From contig JBQNAL010000009.1 in the NCBI GenBank assembly GCA_052170475.1, positions 5,862 to 69,861 on the forward strand: a DNA stretch of 64,000 nucleotides, read 5' to 3'. Shown here in pieces: positions 1-8,672 of this stretch (positions within the stretch are counted from its first letter, which is position 1; the number at the start of each line of letters is the position of its first letter). The notes below the pieces were generated by a model. It saw only the letters and a program-made list of their open reading frames with translations. It made no database searches and had not been told where the DNA came from. The DNA is from CAJPQU01 sp052170475. GTDB taxonomy: Bacteria > Bacillota > Negativicutes > Selenomonadales > Selenomonadaceae. The translations under genes were made by a program, and so were the position numbers.

Positions 1-839
1 GGCAGGACGTCACCAATGGGGAAATGGATGCGGTGCGCAACCGTATCCGATTGGAACTCATGCCGCTCCTGCGGGAAAAGTATAATCCGGAAGTGCGGAC
101 GGCGCTTTGCCGCTTGGCGGATATGGCGCAAGAGGCAGGCGATGGTTGGCGGCGTCAGGTGGATGCGCTTTGGTCGAAAGCGGTGCGCTCTAAGCCAGAC
201 GGTTGGGCGGTAGAGGGCGCGGTGTTTGCGCGGGAGAGCGCTCCTTTGCAGGAGGGGCTTTTGCGCCGCTTGGCGGAATCTTTGGGCGAAGTGATGCGCT
301 TTCGCTTTGCGCATTACGAGGCGTTGAAGGCGCTGCTGGTCAAGGGCGGCACGGGGGCGCGGATCGACTTGCCGGGGCGTTGGCGCGGTGAAATGGTGTA
401 CGGCGTCTTAGAGATCTCTCCCCTGCGGGCGGCGCCAGTGCCGTGGGCGGCACGGCGGTTGTCGGCGCCTGGCGCACTCCTTTTGCCGGCGCTTGACCTT
501 TTGGTGGAAGCGACGGTGGTGGCGGCACTGCCTGACGATTTAGGTGCACGGGTGATCGCTGTGGATGGGGATGCCCTGCCTTTTCCGTGGGAAATCCGAA
601 CCCGGCGGGCAGGGGATTGGCTCCATGTGGAGCAAGGGACGAAGAAATTGAAGAACCTTTTCATCGATGCTAAGGTACCCCGTGCGGCGCGTGCCGCGGT
701 TCCCCTCTTCGTGGCGCAGGATCGGATCTTTTGGGTAGGGGGGCTTCGTCAGGCCGCCTTTGGGCGGGTGACATCGAAAACGAAACGTATCCTTCGCGTT
801 ACCCTCCGACAAGCGTCGGCAGGGGAGGAATCATCGTAA
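1..839 (+). CDS. tilS: tRNA(Ile)-lysidine synthase, C-terminal part (5' end outside window)
   Basis: The reading frame is open from the left edge (first whole codon at base 3) and ends at TAA 837-839, so the N-terminal PP-loop ATPase domain lies outside the window. The first visible residues, DVTN followed by RNRIRLELMPLL, match the conserved end of the TilS catalytic domain. The C-terminal part, with WEIRTRRAGDW and KKLKNLFIDAKVPRAAR, matches the TilS C-terminal domain. TilS attaches lysine to C34 of the CAU-anticodon tRNA-Ile so that it reads AUA codons. The gene is followed by hpt and ftsH, the classic Firmicutes order tilS-hpt-ftsH, which supports the call. Confidence 0.93.
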   Translation, partial: QDVTNGEMDAVRNRIRLELMPLLREKYNPEVRTALCRLADMAQEAGDGWRRQVDALWSKAVRSKPDGWAVEGAVFARESAPLQEGLLRRLAESLGEVMRFRFAHYEALKALLVKGGTGARIDLPGRWRGEMVYGVLEISPLRAAPVPWAARRLSAPGALLLPALDLLVEATVVAALPDDLGARVIAVDGDALPFPWEIRTRRAGDWLHVEQGTKKLKNLFIDAKVPRAARAAVPLFVAQDRIFWVGGLRQAAFGRVTSKTKRILRVTLRQASAGEESS

Positions 840-869
840 AGAATGTGTACAGCAGCAGGAGGAGATACC

Positions 870-1409
870 ATGATGATGGAAGATTTGGAAAAGGTGGTCT
901 TTACGCCGGAGGATCTGGCGCAGAAAATCAGGGATATGGGGGCGCAGATCTCCCGTGACTACGCAGGCAAGGAACTTTTTGTGGTAGGGATCTTAAAGGG
1001 CGCCTCCATGTTCACCATGGATTTATTGCGCGCCATTACGATTCCCTTGGAGCTTGATTTCATCGCGGTGTCGAGCTATGGATCGGGGGTTTCGTCCGGC
1101 GGAGAAGTCAAGATGCTCAAGGATACGATTTTGGATATGCGTGGAAAGAACGTGCTTCTCTGTGAAGATATTATCGATTCCGGCACCACCATGGCCAAGC
1201 TGCTGCCGATGCTTAAGAGGCGCCAACCGGCCAGTCTGAAGCTTTGCGCCCTTCTCTCCAAGCCGTCCCGCCGTGTCGAGCCGGTGGAGATCGATTACTG
1301 CGGGTGGGAAGTGCCGGATGAGTTTATTGTGGGCTACGGGCTGGATTATGCAGAAAAGTACCGCAATCTTCCATGTATCGGCGTCCTGAAGCGGGAGATT
1401 TATACTTGA
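870..1409 (+). CDS. hpt: hypoxanthine(-guanine) phosphoribosyltransferase
   Basis: A 179-residue purine-salvage enzyme that transfers phosphoribose from PRPP to hypoxanthine or guanine. The PRPP-binding signature is visible as LLCEDIIDSGTTM, with the acidic pair E99-D100. The upstream segment VGILKGASMF and the C-terminal VGYGLDYAEKYRNLP are typical of bacterial HPRTs. I chose ATG 870 because AGGAGGAG lies at 857-864 with a 5-base spacer. The ORF is open further up to an ATG at 843, but that start has no comparable site. ATG codons at 873 and 876 are also possible. It sits between tilS and ftsH, as in Bacillus. Confidence 0.95.
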   Translation: MMMEDLEKVVFTPEDLAQKIRDMGAQISRDYAGKELFVVGILKGASMFTMDLLRAITIPLELDFIAVSSYGSGVSSGGEVKMLKDTILDMRGKNVLLCEDIIDSGTTMAKLLPMLKRRQPASLKLCALLSKPSRRVEPVEIDYCGWEVPDEFIVGYGLDYAEKYRNLPCIGVLKREIYT

Positions 1410-1438
1410 TTGTCTAAATTGCTTTTTGATGATATAAT
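1410..1438 (+). promoter_or_regulatory. probable sigma-A promoter of ftsH
   Basis: TTGTCT at 1410-1415 and TATAAT at 1433-1438 are separated by 17 bases. A TG sits one base before the -10 box, giving an extended -10. The promoter lies directly after hpt and about 50 bases before the ftsH start. The -35 matches the consensus at only three positions, so the extended -10 probably carries most of the strength. Confidence 0.6.
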
Positions 1439-1489
1439 GGCTTCCCATAAAGCGTTTATCTGTGCCGATTAAGGAGGAACACCCTTTTG

Positions 1490-3475
1490 ATGAATAAATT
1501 TCTTCGCAATGTGGGATTTTATTTACTGATCATCTTCGTCGCCATCACCATCATCGACTATTTTTCCGTTCGCGGGACGACGCGGCAGGACATGGGGTAC
1601 ACCGCCTTTTTGCAGCAGGTGGATAAAGGGGAAGTGGCGCGGGTCACGGTGGTGAACAACATCATCGATGGCGCGTTGAAGGATGGAACGGAATTTACGG
1701 TGGTGACGCCGAATATTCCCAATATCGATACGACGTTGCTTCCTAAATTACAGGAAAAAAATGTGGAAATAACGGCGAAAAATCCGCCTGAACCGCCGTG
1801 GTGGACACAGATGCTTTCCTCCCTCCTGCCGATCCTGATTTTAGTCGGGGTCTGGTTCTTTATCATGCAGCAGACCCAAGGCGGCGGGGGGCGTGTCATG
1901 TCCTTTGGCAAGAGTCGCGCGAGGGTGAGCAGCGCCGATAAGGTGAAGGTGAACTTCAGCGATGTGGCGGGGGCGGACGAGGCCAAACAGGAATTGGAAG
2001 AAGTGGTGGAGTTTCTCAAGCAGCCGAAGAAGTTTAATGAATTGGGTGCGCGTATTCCCAAAGGCGTGCTGCTCTTTGGCCCTCCTGGGACAGGAAAGAC
2101 ACTTTTGGCGCGGGCGGTAGCGGGAGAAGCCGGCGTTCCCTTCTTTTCTATCAGCGGCTCTGATTTTGTGGAGATGTTCGTCGGCGTCGGGGCTTCTCGC
2201 GTGCGTGATCTCTTCGATCAGGCGAAGAAGAGCGCCCCCTGCATCGTGTTTATCGATGAGATCGACGCCGTGGGGCGTCAGCGTGGCGCTGGGGTTGGCG
2301 GCGGTCATGACGAACGGGAGCAGACGCTCAATCAGCTTTTAGTCGAAATGGATGGATTTGCTGCCAATGAAGGGATCATCATCATCGCTGCCACCAATCG
2401 GCCAGATATTTTGGATCCTGCACTTTTGCGCCCAGGACGTTTTGATCGGCAGATCGTCGTGGATAAGCCCGATGTGCGAGGGCGACTGGCTATTCTCAAA
2501 GTGCATACGAAGGGCAAGCCGGTGGATAAAGACGCAGATTTGGATATTTTAGCCCGAAGGACGCCGGGCTTTACGGGGGCTGATCTGAGCAATTTGGTGA
2601 ACGAGGCGGCACTCCTGTCGGCGCGAAAGAACAAGAAGACCATCACCATGGCCGCCTTGGAAGAGTCCATCGAGCGGGTCATGGCGGGGCCGGAGAGAAA
2701 ATCGCGGATCATGAGCGATAAGGAAAAGCGCCTGACGGCCTACCATGAAGGTGGGCATACCTTGGTGGGCATGCTCTTGCCCAACGCGGATCCGGTGCAT
2801 AAGGTCACCATCATCCCGCGAGGACGCGCCGGTGGCTATACACTCATGCTGCCCAAGGAAGATCGCTCCTATGAGACGCGCAGCGAATTGATGGATCAGC
2901 TAAAGACGCTCTTGGCGGGGCGTGTGGCGGAGGAGGTTGTCTTAAAAGAGATCAGCACTGGGGCGCAGAGCGATATTCAGCGCGCGTCTCGGGTCGTCCG
3001 CAGCATGATTACGCAATATGGGATGAGCGACGTCTTAGGCCCTATTTCCTTTGGGGAAGGCGAGGGGCATCAGGTGTTTTTGGGGCGGGACTTCAATCAG
3101 CAACGCAATTATTCGGAAGAAGTGGCGTGCGAGATCGATAAGGAAGTCCGCAAGTACATCGAAGACGCCTATGAGGAGTGCCGTAAGCTCATCACGGACC
3201 ACATTGATAAGCTCCACCTCATCGCAGCGGCGCTCATCGAGCGGGAGACGCTGGATGCGGCGCAGTTAGAAGAGCTGATGACGAAAGGCGTGATTACGGA
3301 GCGAGAGGATAAGCCGAAGGAGCCGAAGGATAATGAACCGCCGCCCTTGACGCCGATTCCTGTCGATTCGGTTCGGACGGAAGCATCGGAGCCGGATCGC
3401 GCGCCGGAGATGGAGCCAGAGGCGGCGCCCGTGGGTGCGCCGGAGCCGAAGTTTAATATTACGCACTACTCCTAA
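1490..3475 (+). CDS. ftsH: ATP-dependent zinc metalloprotease FtsH
   Basis: Membrane-anchored AAA+ protease that degrades misfolded and regulatory membrane and cytosolic proteins. The 661 residues show an N-terminal transmembrane segment (about residues 6-24), an extracytoplasmic domain, and a second transmembrane segment (about 108-127). The AAA domain has Walker A GPPGTGKT (197-204) and Walker B IVFIDEID. The zinc protease motif HEGGH is at about 419-423. Most family members read HEAGH; the Ala-to-Gly change keeps the HExxH metal site. The tail is rich in Pro and Glu, as in many family members. TTG 1487 is in frame and better spaced from AAGGAGG (1471-1477), but ATG 1490 gives the typical MNKFLRN start. 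Confidence 0.96.
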   Translation: MNKFLRNVGFYLLIIFVAITIIDYFSVRGTTRQDMGYTAFLQQVDKGEVARVTVVNNIIDGALKDGTEFTVVTPNIPNIDTTLLPKLQEKNVEITAKNPPEPPWWTQMLSSLLPILILVGVWFFIMQQTQGGGGRVMSFGKSRARVSSADKVKVNFSDVAGADEAKQELEEVVEFLKQPKKFNELGARIPKGVLLFGPPGTGKTLLARAVAGEAGVPFFSISGSDFVEMFVGVGASRVRDLFDQAKKSAPCIVFIDEIDAVGRQRGAGVGGGHDEREQTLNQLLVEMDGFAANEGIIIIAATNRPDILDPALLRPGRFDRQIVVDKPDVRGRLAILKVHTKGKPVDKDADLDILARRTPGFTGADLSNLVNEAALLSARKNKKTITMAALEESIERVMAGPERKSRIMSDKEKRLTAYHEGGHTLVGMLLPNADPVHKVTIIPRGRAGGYTLMLPKEDRSYETRSELMDQLKTLLAGRVAEEVVLKEISTGAQSDIQRASRVVRSMITQYGMSDVLGPISFGEGEGHQVFLGRDFNQQRNYSEEVACEIDKEVRKYIEDAYEECRKLITDHIDKLHLIAAALIERETLDAAQLEELMTKGVITEREDKPKEPKDNEPPPLTPIPVDSVRTEASEPDRAPEMEPEAAPVGAPEPKFNITHYS

Positions 3476-3483
3476 AGGGGGGA

Positions 3484-3518
3484 AGAGGGGCTGCCGTTTG
3501 GCAGGCTCTCTTTTTCTT
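3484..3518 (+). terminator. Rho-independent terminator after ftsH
   Basis: A GC-rich stem (GGGGCTGCC against GGCAGGCTCTC, with one mismatch and a G-T pair) closes a GTTT loop and is followed by TTTTTCTTT. It begins a few bases after the ftsH stop. Confidence 0.75.
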
Positions 3519-3563
3519 TGTCCGTTTCTGACACAATAGGACTTACGAATTTATCCCTGTATC

Positions 3564-3592
3564 TTGCCATCTTCAGCAATTTTTCCTATAAT
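3564..3592 (+). promoter_or_regulatory. sigma-A promoter of the rodZ-like/ygiQ operon
   Basis: TTGCCA at 3564-3569 and TATAAT at 3587-3592 are spaced by exactly 17 bases. It lies after the ftsH terminator and about 75 bases before the rodZ-like start codon. Confidence 0.75.
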
Positions 3593-3668
3593 GAGAGTAG
3601 TATATAGGATAGGGAAGAGCGGTTCCCTTGGCGAGATACCACGACAACGAGCTAAGGAGGTTGTTTGT

Positions 3669-4502
3669 ATGGTAGGCGATATATTGCGATCCGAACGGGA
3701 AAAACAGGGCTTGACCATCAAGGATGTCGAAAATGAGACGAGCATTCGCGCTCTCTATATAGAAGCGATTGAAAACAGCGATCAGAAATCATTGCCCAGT
3801 GAAGTGTACGTCAAGGGGTTTATTCGTAATTATGCAGAGTTTCTTCGACTTGACGCAGACGCCTTGGTGCGGCAGTACCGTGAGGAGATCCATGGCGGGG
3901 AGGACTTGCCGCAGCCCGTTGCCGCGATTCCCGTTGCGGAAGGCGGGATGCATGGACCTTTTACCTCGGGTTCTGATTTTCGTGAACGGGTGCAAAAATC
4001 GCATCGGACACAAAATGTTTTAGTGGCGGTAGGTGTCGTTTTCGTGGCCTTCATCGGCAGTATCTATTACTTTTTTGGCGATGAGCCGCCAGAGAAGCAG
4101 ACGACTGCATCCGTCGCTTCCGATACGGCTGCCCGCAAGGAATTGGCGACGAGTCGAAACGGCGGGGCGTCGTCTGCGTCGACGTCCTACAAAGAGCGAG
4201 AGCCGGCGGCGGAATCATCTCTCGCAGTGGCTTCCCCCCTGAACGGCAGTGTGGAGGTTCTCGCAACATTTACGGGGCGTTGCTGGATACAAGCAGTGGC
4301 TGATGGCAAGGTGGTCTATGAGGGGGTCGCCGAACCGAACCAGACCCTTTCTTGGAAGGGGCTGGAGCGGGTTGCGGTGACGGCGGGGAACGCCGGTGCG
4401 GTAGACATCGTGTATAATGGGCGCAGTCTTGGGCGGCTGGGCAAGGAAGGCGACGTGGTGGAGAAGCTGTTCTCTCGGGATAAGGTCGAGGATGTCAAAT
4501 AA
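3669..4502 (+). CDS. rodZ: RodZ-like membrane HTH protein
   Basis: A 277-residue protein with an N-terminal XRE/HTH_25 domain (about 1-70, beginning MVGDILRSEREKQGLTIKDV), a single transmembrane segment at about 116-136, a Ser/Ala-rich linker, and a C-terminal beta-rich domain of the DUF4115 type (about 200-270). This is the RodZ architecture: a cytoplasmic helix-turn-helix that binds MreB, one membrane pass and an outside domain, acting in rod-shape maintenance. ATG 3669 follows AAGGAGG at 3654-3660; the longer upstream reading lacks a ribosome site. The last 11 bases overlap the next gene, which suggests co-translation. RodZ next to YgiQ-type radical SAM genes is inferred to be an operon from the overlap only. 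Confidence 0.85.
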   Translation: MVGDILRSEREKQGLTIKDVENETSIRALYIEAIENSDQKSLPSEVYVKGFIRNYAEFLRLDADALVRQYREEIHGGEDLPQPVAAIPVAEGGMHGPFTSGSDFRERVQKSHRTQNVLVAVGVVFVAFIGSIYYFFGDEPPEKQTTASVASDTAARKELATSRNGGASSASTSYKEREPAAESSLAVASPLNGSVEVLATFTGRCWIQAVADGKVVYEGVAEPNQTLSWKGLERVAVTAGNAGAVDIVYNGRSLGRLGKEGDVVEKLFSRDKVEDVK

Positions 4503-6384
4503 TGAAACGTCGGCGCCCGCGCGTTTTTTGCCGGTTTGCCGCGAGGATATGGCAGCGCGTGGCTGGGCGGAATTAGATTTCATTTTCATTTCCGGCGACG
4601 CTTATGTGGATCATCCCAGTTTTGGCCCTGCGATTCTTTGTCGACTTTTGGAAAAACACGGCTATCGGGTGGGGATGATTCCGCAGCCGGATTGGCGGAG
4701 CACAGAAGATTTTTGCCGCCTTGGCCGCCCTCGGCTGGCCTTTCTCGTCTCCAGCGGAAATATGGATTCTTTGCTCAATAAATTTACAGCGGCAAAGCGA
4801 ACCAGAAGAGAAGATGCTTATTCCCCCGGTGGGCGGGCGGACTGCCGTCCGGAGCGGGCGGTCATCGTCTACGCAAATCGGCTGCGGGAACTGTGGCCGG
4901 GGGTGCCGGTGATCATCGGCGGGATAGAGGCCAGCCTGCGGCGGTTTGCCCATTACGATTACTGGACGGATCGGGTGCGCCGCTCCGTTCTGACGGACAG
5001 CGGGGCGGATCTCCTCGTTTACGGCATGGGGGAGCGGGCGATCTTGGAGATTGCCGCCGATCTTCATCGGGGCGTCGCCATTGAGAACATCCAAGATGTG
5101 CGCGGTACCTGCTATCGTGTGCCGGGGTTTGATTACGTTTACGATTATGTAGCGCTCCCCTCTTTCGCCGAGGTGCGAGAGGATAAGAAGGCGTTCGCGG
5201 CGGCGTTTCGGCTGGAATATTTGGAGCAGGATCCCCTCCGGGGGCGTCGTCTCGTGCAGGCGCAGGAGAAAGACTGTGTGGTGCAGAATCCGCCTGCACT
5301 TCCCCTCACGGAAGGGGAGATGGATGAGATTTACGATCTGCCCTATGTCCGCGAGGCGCACCCCATGTATCGTTCCGTCGGGGGCGTCCCAGCCTTGGAG
5401 GAGGTACGCTTCAGCCTGGTGAGCCACCGCGGCTGCTTTGGCGGGTGTCATTTCTGTGCCATCGTTTCCCACCAGGGGCGCATCATTCAGCGGCGCAGCC
5501 ATGCTTCGCTCCTGCGGGAGGCCGCCCTTTTGACGAGGTTGCATGGCTTTAAGGGGTACATTCACGACGTGGGCGGCCCTACGGCGAACTTTCGACGTCC
5601 TTCCTGCGATGCTCAGCTCTTGCGTGGCACCTGTCGGGGGAAGCCCTGCCTCTCTCCCGTTCCCTGTCGGGATTTGATAGCGGATCACAGTGATTATTTA
5701 GCGCTTTTGCGAAAATTGAGGGAACTTCCGGGGATCAAAAAAGTCTTTGTGCGCTCCGGGGTGCGCTTCGATTATCTGCTTCTCGCCAAGGATTCGTTTT
5801 TAGAAGAACTCTGCCGCCATCATGTGAGCGGTCAGCTCAAGATTGCTCCAGAGCATGTGGCGGACACCGTGACCGATCGCATGGGAAAATCCCGGCAGAC
5901 GGTGTATCGGCGCTTTGCGGAGAGGTTTCGCCGGGTCAATGAGCAGTTGGGGAAGAAGCAATACCTGGTGCCTTATTTCATGTCCAGTCATCCTGGTTCT
6001 ACTTTGAAAGAGGCCATTGAATTAGCGGAGTTTATCCGAGATATGGGGTATCGGCCGGAGCAGGTGCAGGATTTCATCCCTACGCCGGGGACGCTGTCCA
6101 CCTGCATGTACTATACGGGACTGGATCCCCTGACGGGGCAGTCGGTATACACGGCGAAAACGGCGCAGGAGAAAAAACAGCAGCGAGCGCTCATGCAGTA
6201 CTGGAAGCCGGAAAATTACGCCATCGTTCGTTCGGCATTGTGGGCGGCGCGTCGTGAAGATCTCATCGGCTATGGGGCGAAATGTCTCGTTCCGCCCGAA
6301 GATGATCCTTTATGCGATAGCCGAACGAAGGGTGCAGCACGGCATGGGCGCCGGTCAAAGAAAAAACGGAAAGCAAAGGTGTGA
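4492..6384 (+). CDS. YgiQ-family (UPF0313) radical SAM protein
   Basis: A 630-residue member of the YgiQ family, whose substrate is unknown. The N-terminal third (FIFISGDAYVDHPSFGP, VIIGGIEASLRRFAHYDYW) is typical of the family and resembles a cobalamin-binding-like fold. The radical SAM cluster motif is C315-x3-C319-x2-C322 (GCFGGCHFC). Further conserved blocks are GQLKIAPEHV and FIPTPGTLSTCMYYTG. The C-terminal tail is strongly basic. ATG 4492 overlaps the rodZ-like gene by 11 bases; an in-frame upstream start at 4417 would extend far into it and is unlikely. The gene is shorter than E. coli YgiQ (about 740) because of a shorter tail. Confidence 0.9.
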   Translation: MSNNETSAPARFLPVCREDMAARGWAELDFIFISGDAYVDHPSFGPAILCRLLEKHGYRVGMIPQPDWRSTEDFCRLGRPRLAFLVSSGNMDSLLNKFTAAKRTRREDAYSPGGRADCRPERAVIVYANRLRELWPGVPVIIGGIEASLRRFAHYDYWTDRVRRSVLTDSGADLLVYGMGERAILEIAADLHRGVAIENIQDVRGTCYRVPGFDYVYDYVALPSFAEVREDKKAFAAAFRLEYLEQDPLRGRRLVQAQEKDCVVQNPPALPLTEGEMDEIYDLPYVREAHPMYRSVGGVPALEEVRFSLVSHRGCFGGCHFCAIVSHQGRIIQRRSHASLLREAALLTRLHGFKGYIHDVGGPTANFRRPSCDAQLLRGTCRGKPCLSPVPCRDLIADHSDYLALLRKLRELPGIKKVFVRSGVRFDYLLLAKDSFLEELCRHHVSGQLKIAPEHVADTVTDRMGKSRQTVYRRFAERFRRVNEQLGKKQYLVPYFMSSHPGSTLKEAIELAEFIRDMGYRPEQVQDFIPTPGTLSTCMYYTGLDPLTGQSVYTAKTAQEKKQQRALMQYWKPENYAIVRSALWAARREDLIGYGAKCLVPPEDDPLCDSRTKGAARHGRRSKKKRKAKV

Positions 6385-6389
6385 AAAGT

Positions 6390-6857
6390 ATGCGTTGTCC
6401 TTTTTGCCGACAGGAAGACAGCCGCGTGATTGATTCTCGCTCGGCCGACGATGGCAATTCCATTCGCCGCCGCCGGGAGTGCGGAAGCTGTGGTCGCCGC
6501 TTTACCACGTACGAAGTGGTGGAAAAGACGCCGCTCATGGTCATCAAGCAGGATGGACGGCGGGTGGTTTTTGATCGGGACAAACTCTTAAAGGGGCTGA
6601 TCCGCTCCTGTGATAAGCGGGACATTCCCACGGATCGCATCGTTGCCTTGTCGGACGCCATCGAGCGGGAAATTCGCAACACCATGGAGCGAGAAGTGAC
6701 AGCGAAGGCCATTGGAGAATTGGTGATGGAGAAGCTCAAGGGCTTTGATGAGGTGGCCTACATCCGCTTTGCTTCCGTGTACCGTAAATTTGCTGACATC
6801 AGTATGTTTAAGGAAGAATTAGAGGAACTGCTGAAGGAGAAGCGAGGACAGAATTAG
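6390..6857 (+). CDS. nrdR: transcriptional repressor NrdR
   Basis: A 155-residue ATP/dATP-sensing repressor of ribonucleotide reductase genes. The N-terminal zinc ribbon is visible as MRCPFCRQ and CGSCGRRFTTYE, giving the four-cysteine site. It is followed by an ATP-cone domain (residues about 47-140, starting at MVIKQDGRRVVFDRDKL). ATG 6390 is chosen because all NrdR proteins begin M(R/K)CPFC; GTG 6381 is in frame but would add three residues. It follows the ygiQ-type gene by six bases. Confidence 0.96.
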   Translation: MRCPFCRQEDSRVIDSRSADDGNSIRRRRECGSCGRRFTTYEVVEKTPLMVIKQDGRRVVFDRDKLLKGLIRSCDKRDIPTDRIVALSDAIEREIRNTMEREVTAKAIGELVMEKLKGFDEVAYIRFASVYRKFADISMFKEELEELLKEKRGQN

Positions 6858-6881
6858 CCACAGAGGGGAAGGGGGCATACC

Positions 6882-8612
6882 GTGACTTGGCAATTAAAAG
6901 AACAGCTGCGTCGGAAGTTGGAGCGGGAACAGGGCTATTATCTCTTTCCCCCCGGGGCGCGGTCACGGTTCGCCCTCGTCTATCCCAATTCCTATCATGT
7001 GGGGATGTCAAATTTAGGCATCCATATTATTTATGATATTTTGAACCGCAGGGGGGATACGGCCTGCGAGCGTTTTTTTTTGCCGGACAAAAAAGAAATG
7101 GCAGCATATGCGCGCACCCATACGCCTCTCCTGAGCCTTGAAACGCAAACGCCATTGGCGGATTTTCCTGTCATCGGCGTTTCCCTTTCCTTTGAAATGG
7201 ATTATTTTCATGTGTTGGACATCTTGGCGGCGGGACGCGTTCCCCTTTTGGCGGAGCAGCGAGGGGCGCGTGATCCCATCGTTTTGGGCGGCGGCCCCTG
7301 CGCTACCTTCAATCCTGAACCATTAGCGGCCTTTTTTGACGCCTTTCTCATTGGCGAAGGGGAGGAAACCATTGCACGGTTCATGGACGCCTTTTATGAG
7401 GCGAAACGTGACGATTGTTCAAGGGAAAAAACCTTGCGGCGGCTCGCGAAGATTCCTGGCATTTATGTGCCGTCCCTCTACGAGCCGGCGTATCAGGAAA
7501 CCGGAGAAGTGGCCGCTTTGCGTGCAGACGCTGACGCTTCGCCGCGTGTCAGCCGTCAATGGGTGCGGGATTTGGACGCTTATCCGGCGCATACGGTGGT
7601 GGTGACGCCAGATACGGAATTTGACCTCTACCTCATCGAAACGGCACGGGGCTGTGGCCGTCACTGCCGTTTTTGCATGGCCGGATATTGTTTTCGCCGT
7701 CCCCGTAACCGATCTCGGCGCGTGCTGCAAGAGGAGATCGCCGCGGCCAGCGCTTACAACAAACGGATTGGCCTCATGGGCGCGGCCATTTCCGATTACC
7801 CGGAGATCGATGGTCTCTGTGATGATATTCTGTCGTCGGGCCTTACGATGTCGGTGGCTTCTTTTCGGGTGGATTCCGTGACGCCAAAATTGATGGAGTC
7901 CTTGATTTCCAGTGGAATGAAGACGTTGACGATGGCGCCCGAGGCTGGCAGCAACAGGATGCGGGCGGTCATCAACAAGGGCATTACCGAGGAACACCTC
8001 TTTCGGGCGATGGACTTAGGCGTCGCGGCGGGGCTGCGCCACTACCGGCTGTATCTCATGATCGGCTTGCCGGGGGAATGTCCAGCGGATATTGACGCCA
8101 TCGTAGATTTGGCGATCCGCTTGAAATCCTATCTGGAAAGCAAAGGAAACAAGGGGACGCTGACCCTGAGCGTCAATCCCTTCATCCCAAAGCCCTTTAC
8201 CCCTTTTCAATGGGTGCCGATGATGGAAAAGGTCGTGGTGGAAAGGGAGCTGCGGCAGCTTCGGCAGGGATTAAAAGGGCACAAGGGCATTGAGCTTCTG
8301 ACGGAATCGGTGAAGGGGGCATATGTGCAGGGGGTATTGGCACGTGGAGATCGCCGCTTGGGGCAGGTTTTGAAAGCGGCGCATGAGGCGGGCGGCGCCG
8401 GTGCCTTTTTTCGTACCTTGCGGACGTTCGGACTCGACGCCGACTTCTATTTGTACCGCAGGCGGACGGAGGAGGAAATTTTTCCGTGGGACATGCTGGA
8501 CATGGGGATAGAGCGCCGCTACCTCTGGGCGGAATTGAAGCGGGCGGAGCGCGGCGCAGAAACGCTGCCCTGTTTTGACGGCTGTCAGCGGTGCGGGGTC
8601 TGCGCGGGGTGA
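6882..8612 (+). CDS. radical SAM protein, TIGR03960-like
   Basis: A 576-residue radical SAM protein. The N-terminal region (LVYPNSYHVGMSNLGIHIIYDILN) and a B12-binding-like segment precede the cluster motif C258-x3-C262-x2-C265 (GCGRHCRFC). The segment LTMAPEAGSNRMRAVINKG is typical of this superfamily, and the C-terminus ends with a Cys-rich CFDGCQRCGVCAG. In many Firmicutes a TIGR03960 gene is followed by a DUF2344 partner; here pgeF follows instead and I see no DUF2344 gene. GTG 6882 follows a purine-rich GAGGGGAAGGGGG. The substrate is unknown; a role in RNA or small-molecule modification is only a guess. Confidence 0.8.
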   Translation: MTWQLKEQLRRKLEREQGYYLFPPGARSRFALVYPNSYHVGMSNLGIHIIYDILNRRGDTACERFFLPDKKEMAAYARTHTPLLSLETQTPLADFPVIGVSLSFEMDYFHVLDILAAGRVPLLAEQRGARDPIVLGGGPCATFNPEPLAAFFDAFLIGEGEETIARFMDAFYEAKRDDCSREKTLRRLAKIPGIYVPSLYEPAYQETGEVAALRADADASPRVSRQWVRDLDAYPAHTVVVTPDTEFDLYLIETARGCGRHCRFCMAGYCFRRPRNRSRRVLQEEIAAASAYNKRIGLMGAAISDYPEIDGLCDDILSSGLTMSVASFRVDSVTPKLMESLISSGMKTLTMAPEAGSNRMRAVINKGITEEHLFRAMDLGVAAGLRHYRLYLMIGLPGECPADIDAIVDLAIRLKSYLESKGNKGTLTLSVNPFIPKPFTPFQWVPMMEKVVVERELRQLRQGLKGHKGIELLTESVKGAYVQGVLARGDRRLGQVLKAAHEAGGAGAFFRTLRTFGLDADFYLYRRRTEEEIFPWDMLDMGIERRYLWAELKRAERGAETLPCFDGCQRCGVCAG

Positions 8613-8672
8613 TGTTGGGCAGTGGATGGGTCGTGCGCCTTGCTAGGGCATGGCGCCGGAGAGGAGGCAGGC

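Noticed and set aside
314..812. Minus-strand open frames inside tilS
   Set aside because: They have no ribosome sites, no family motifs and overlap a clearly coding frame; GC-rich DNA gives such shadows throughout this window.
4573..5688. A 371-codon minus-strand frame opposite the YgiQ-type gene
   Set aside because: The plus frame has full radical SAM motifs; the minus frame is His/Arg/Pro-rich with no recognisable domain.
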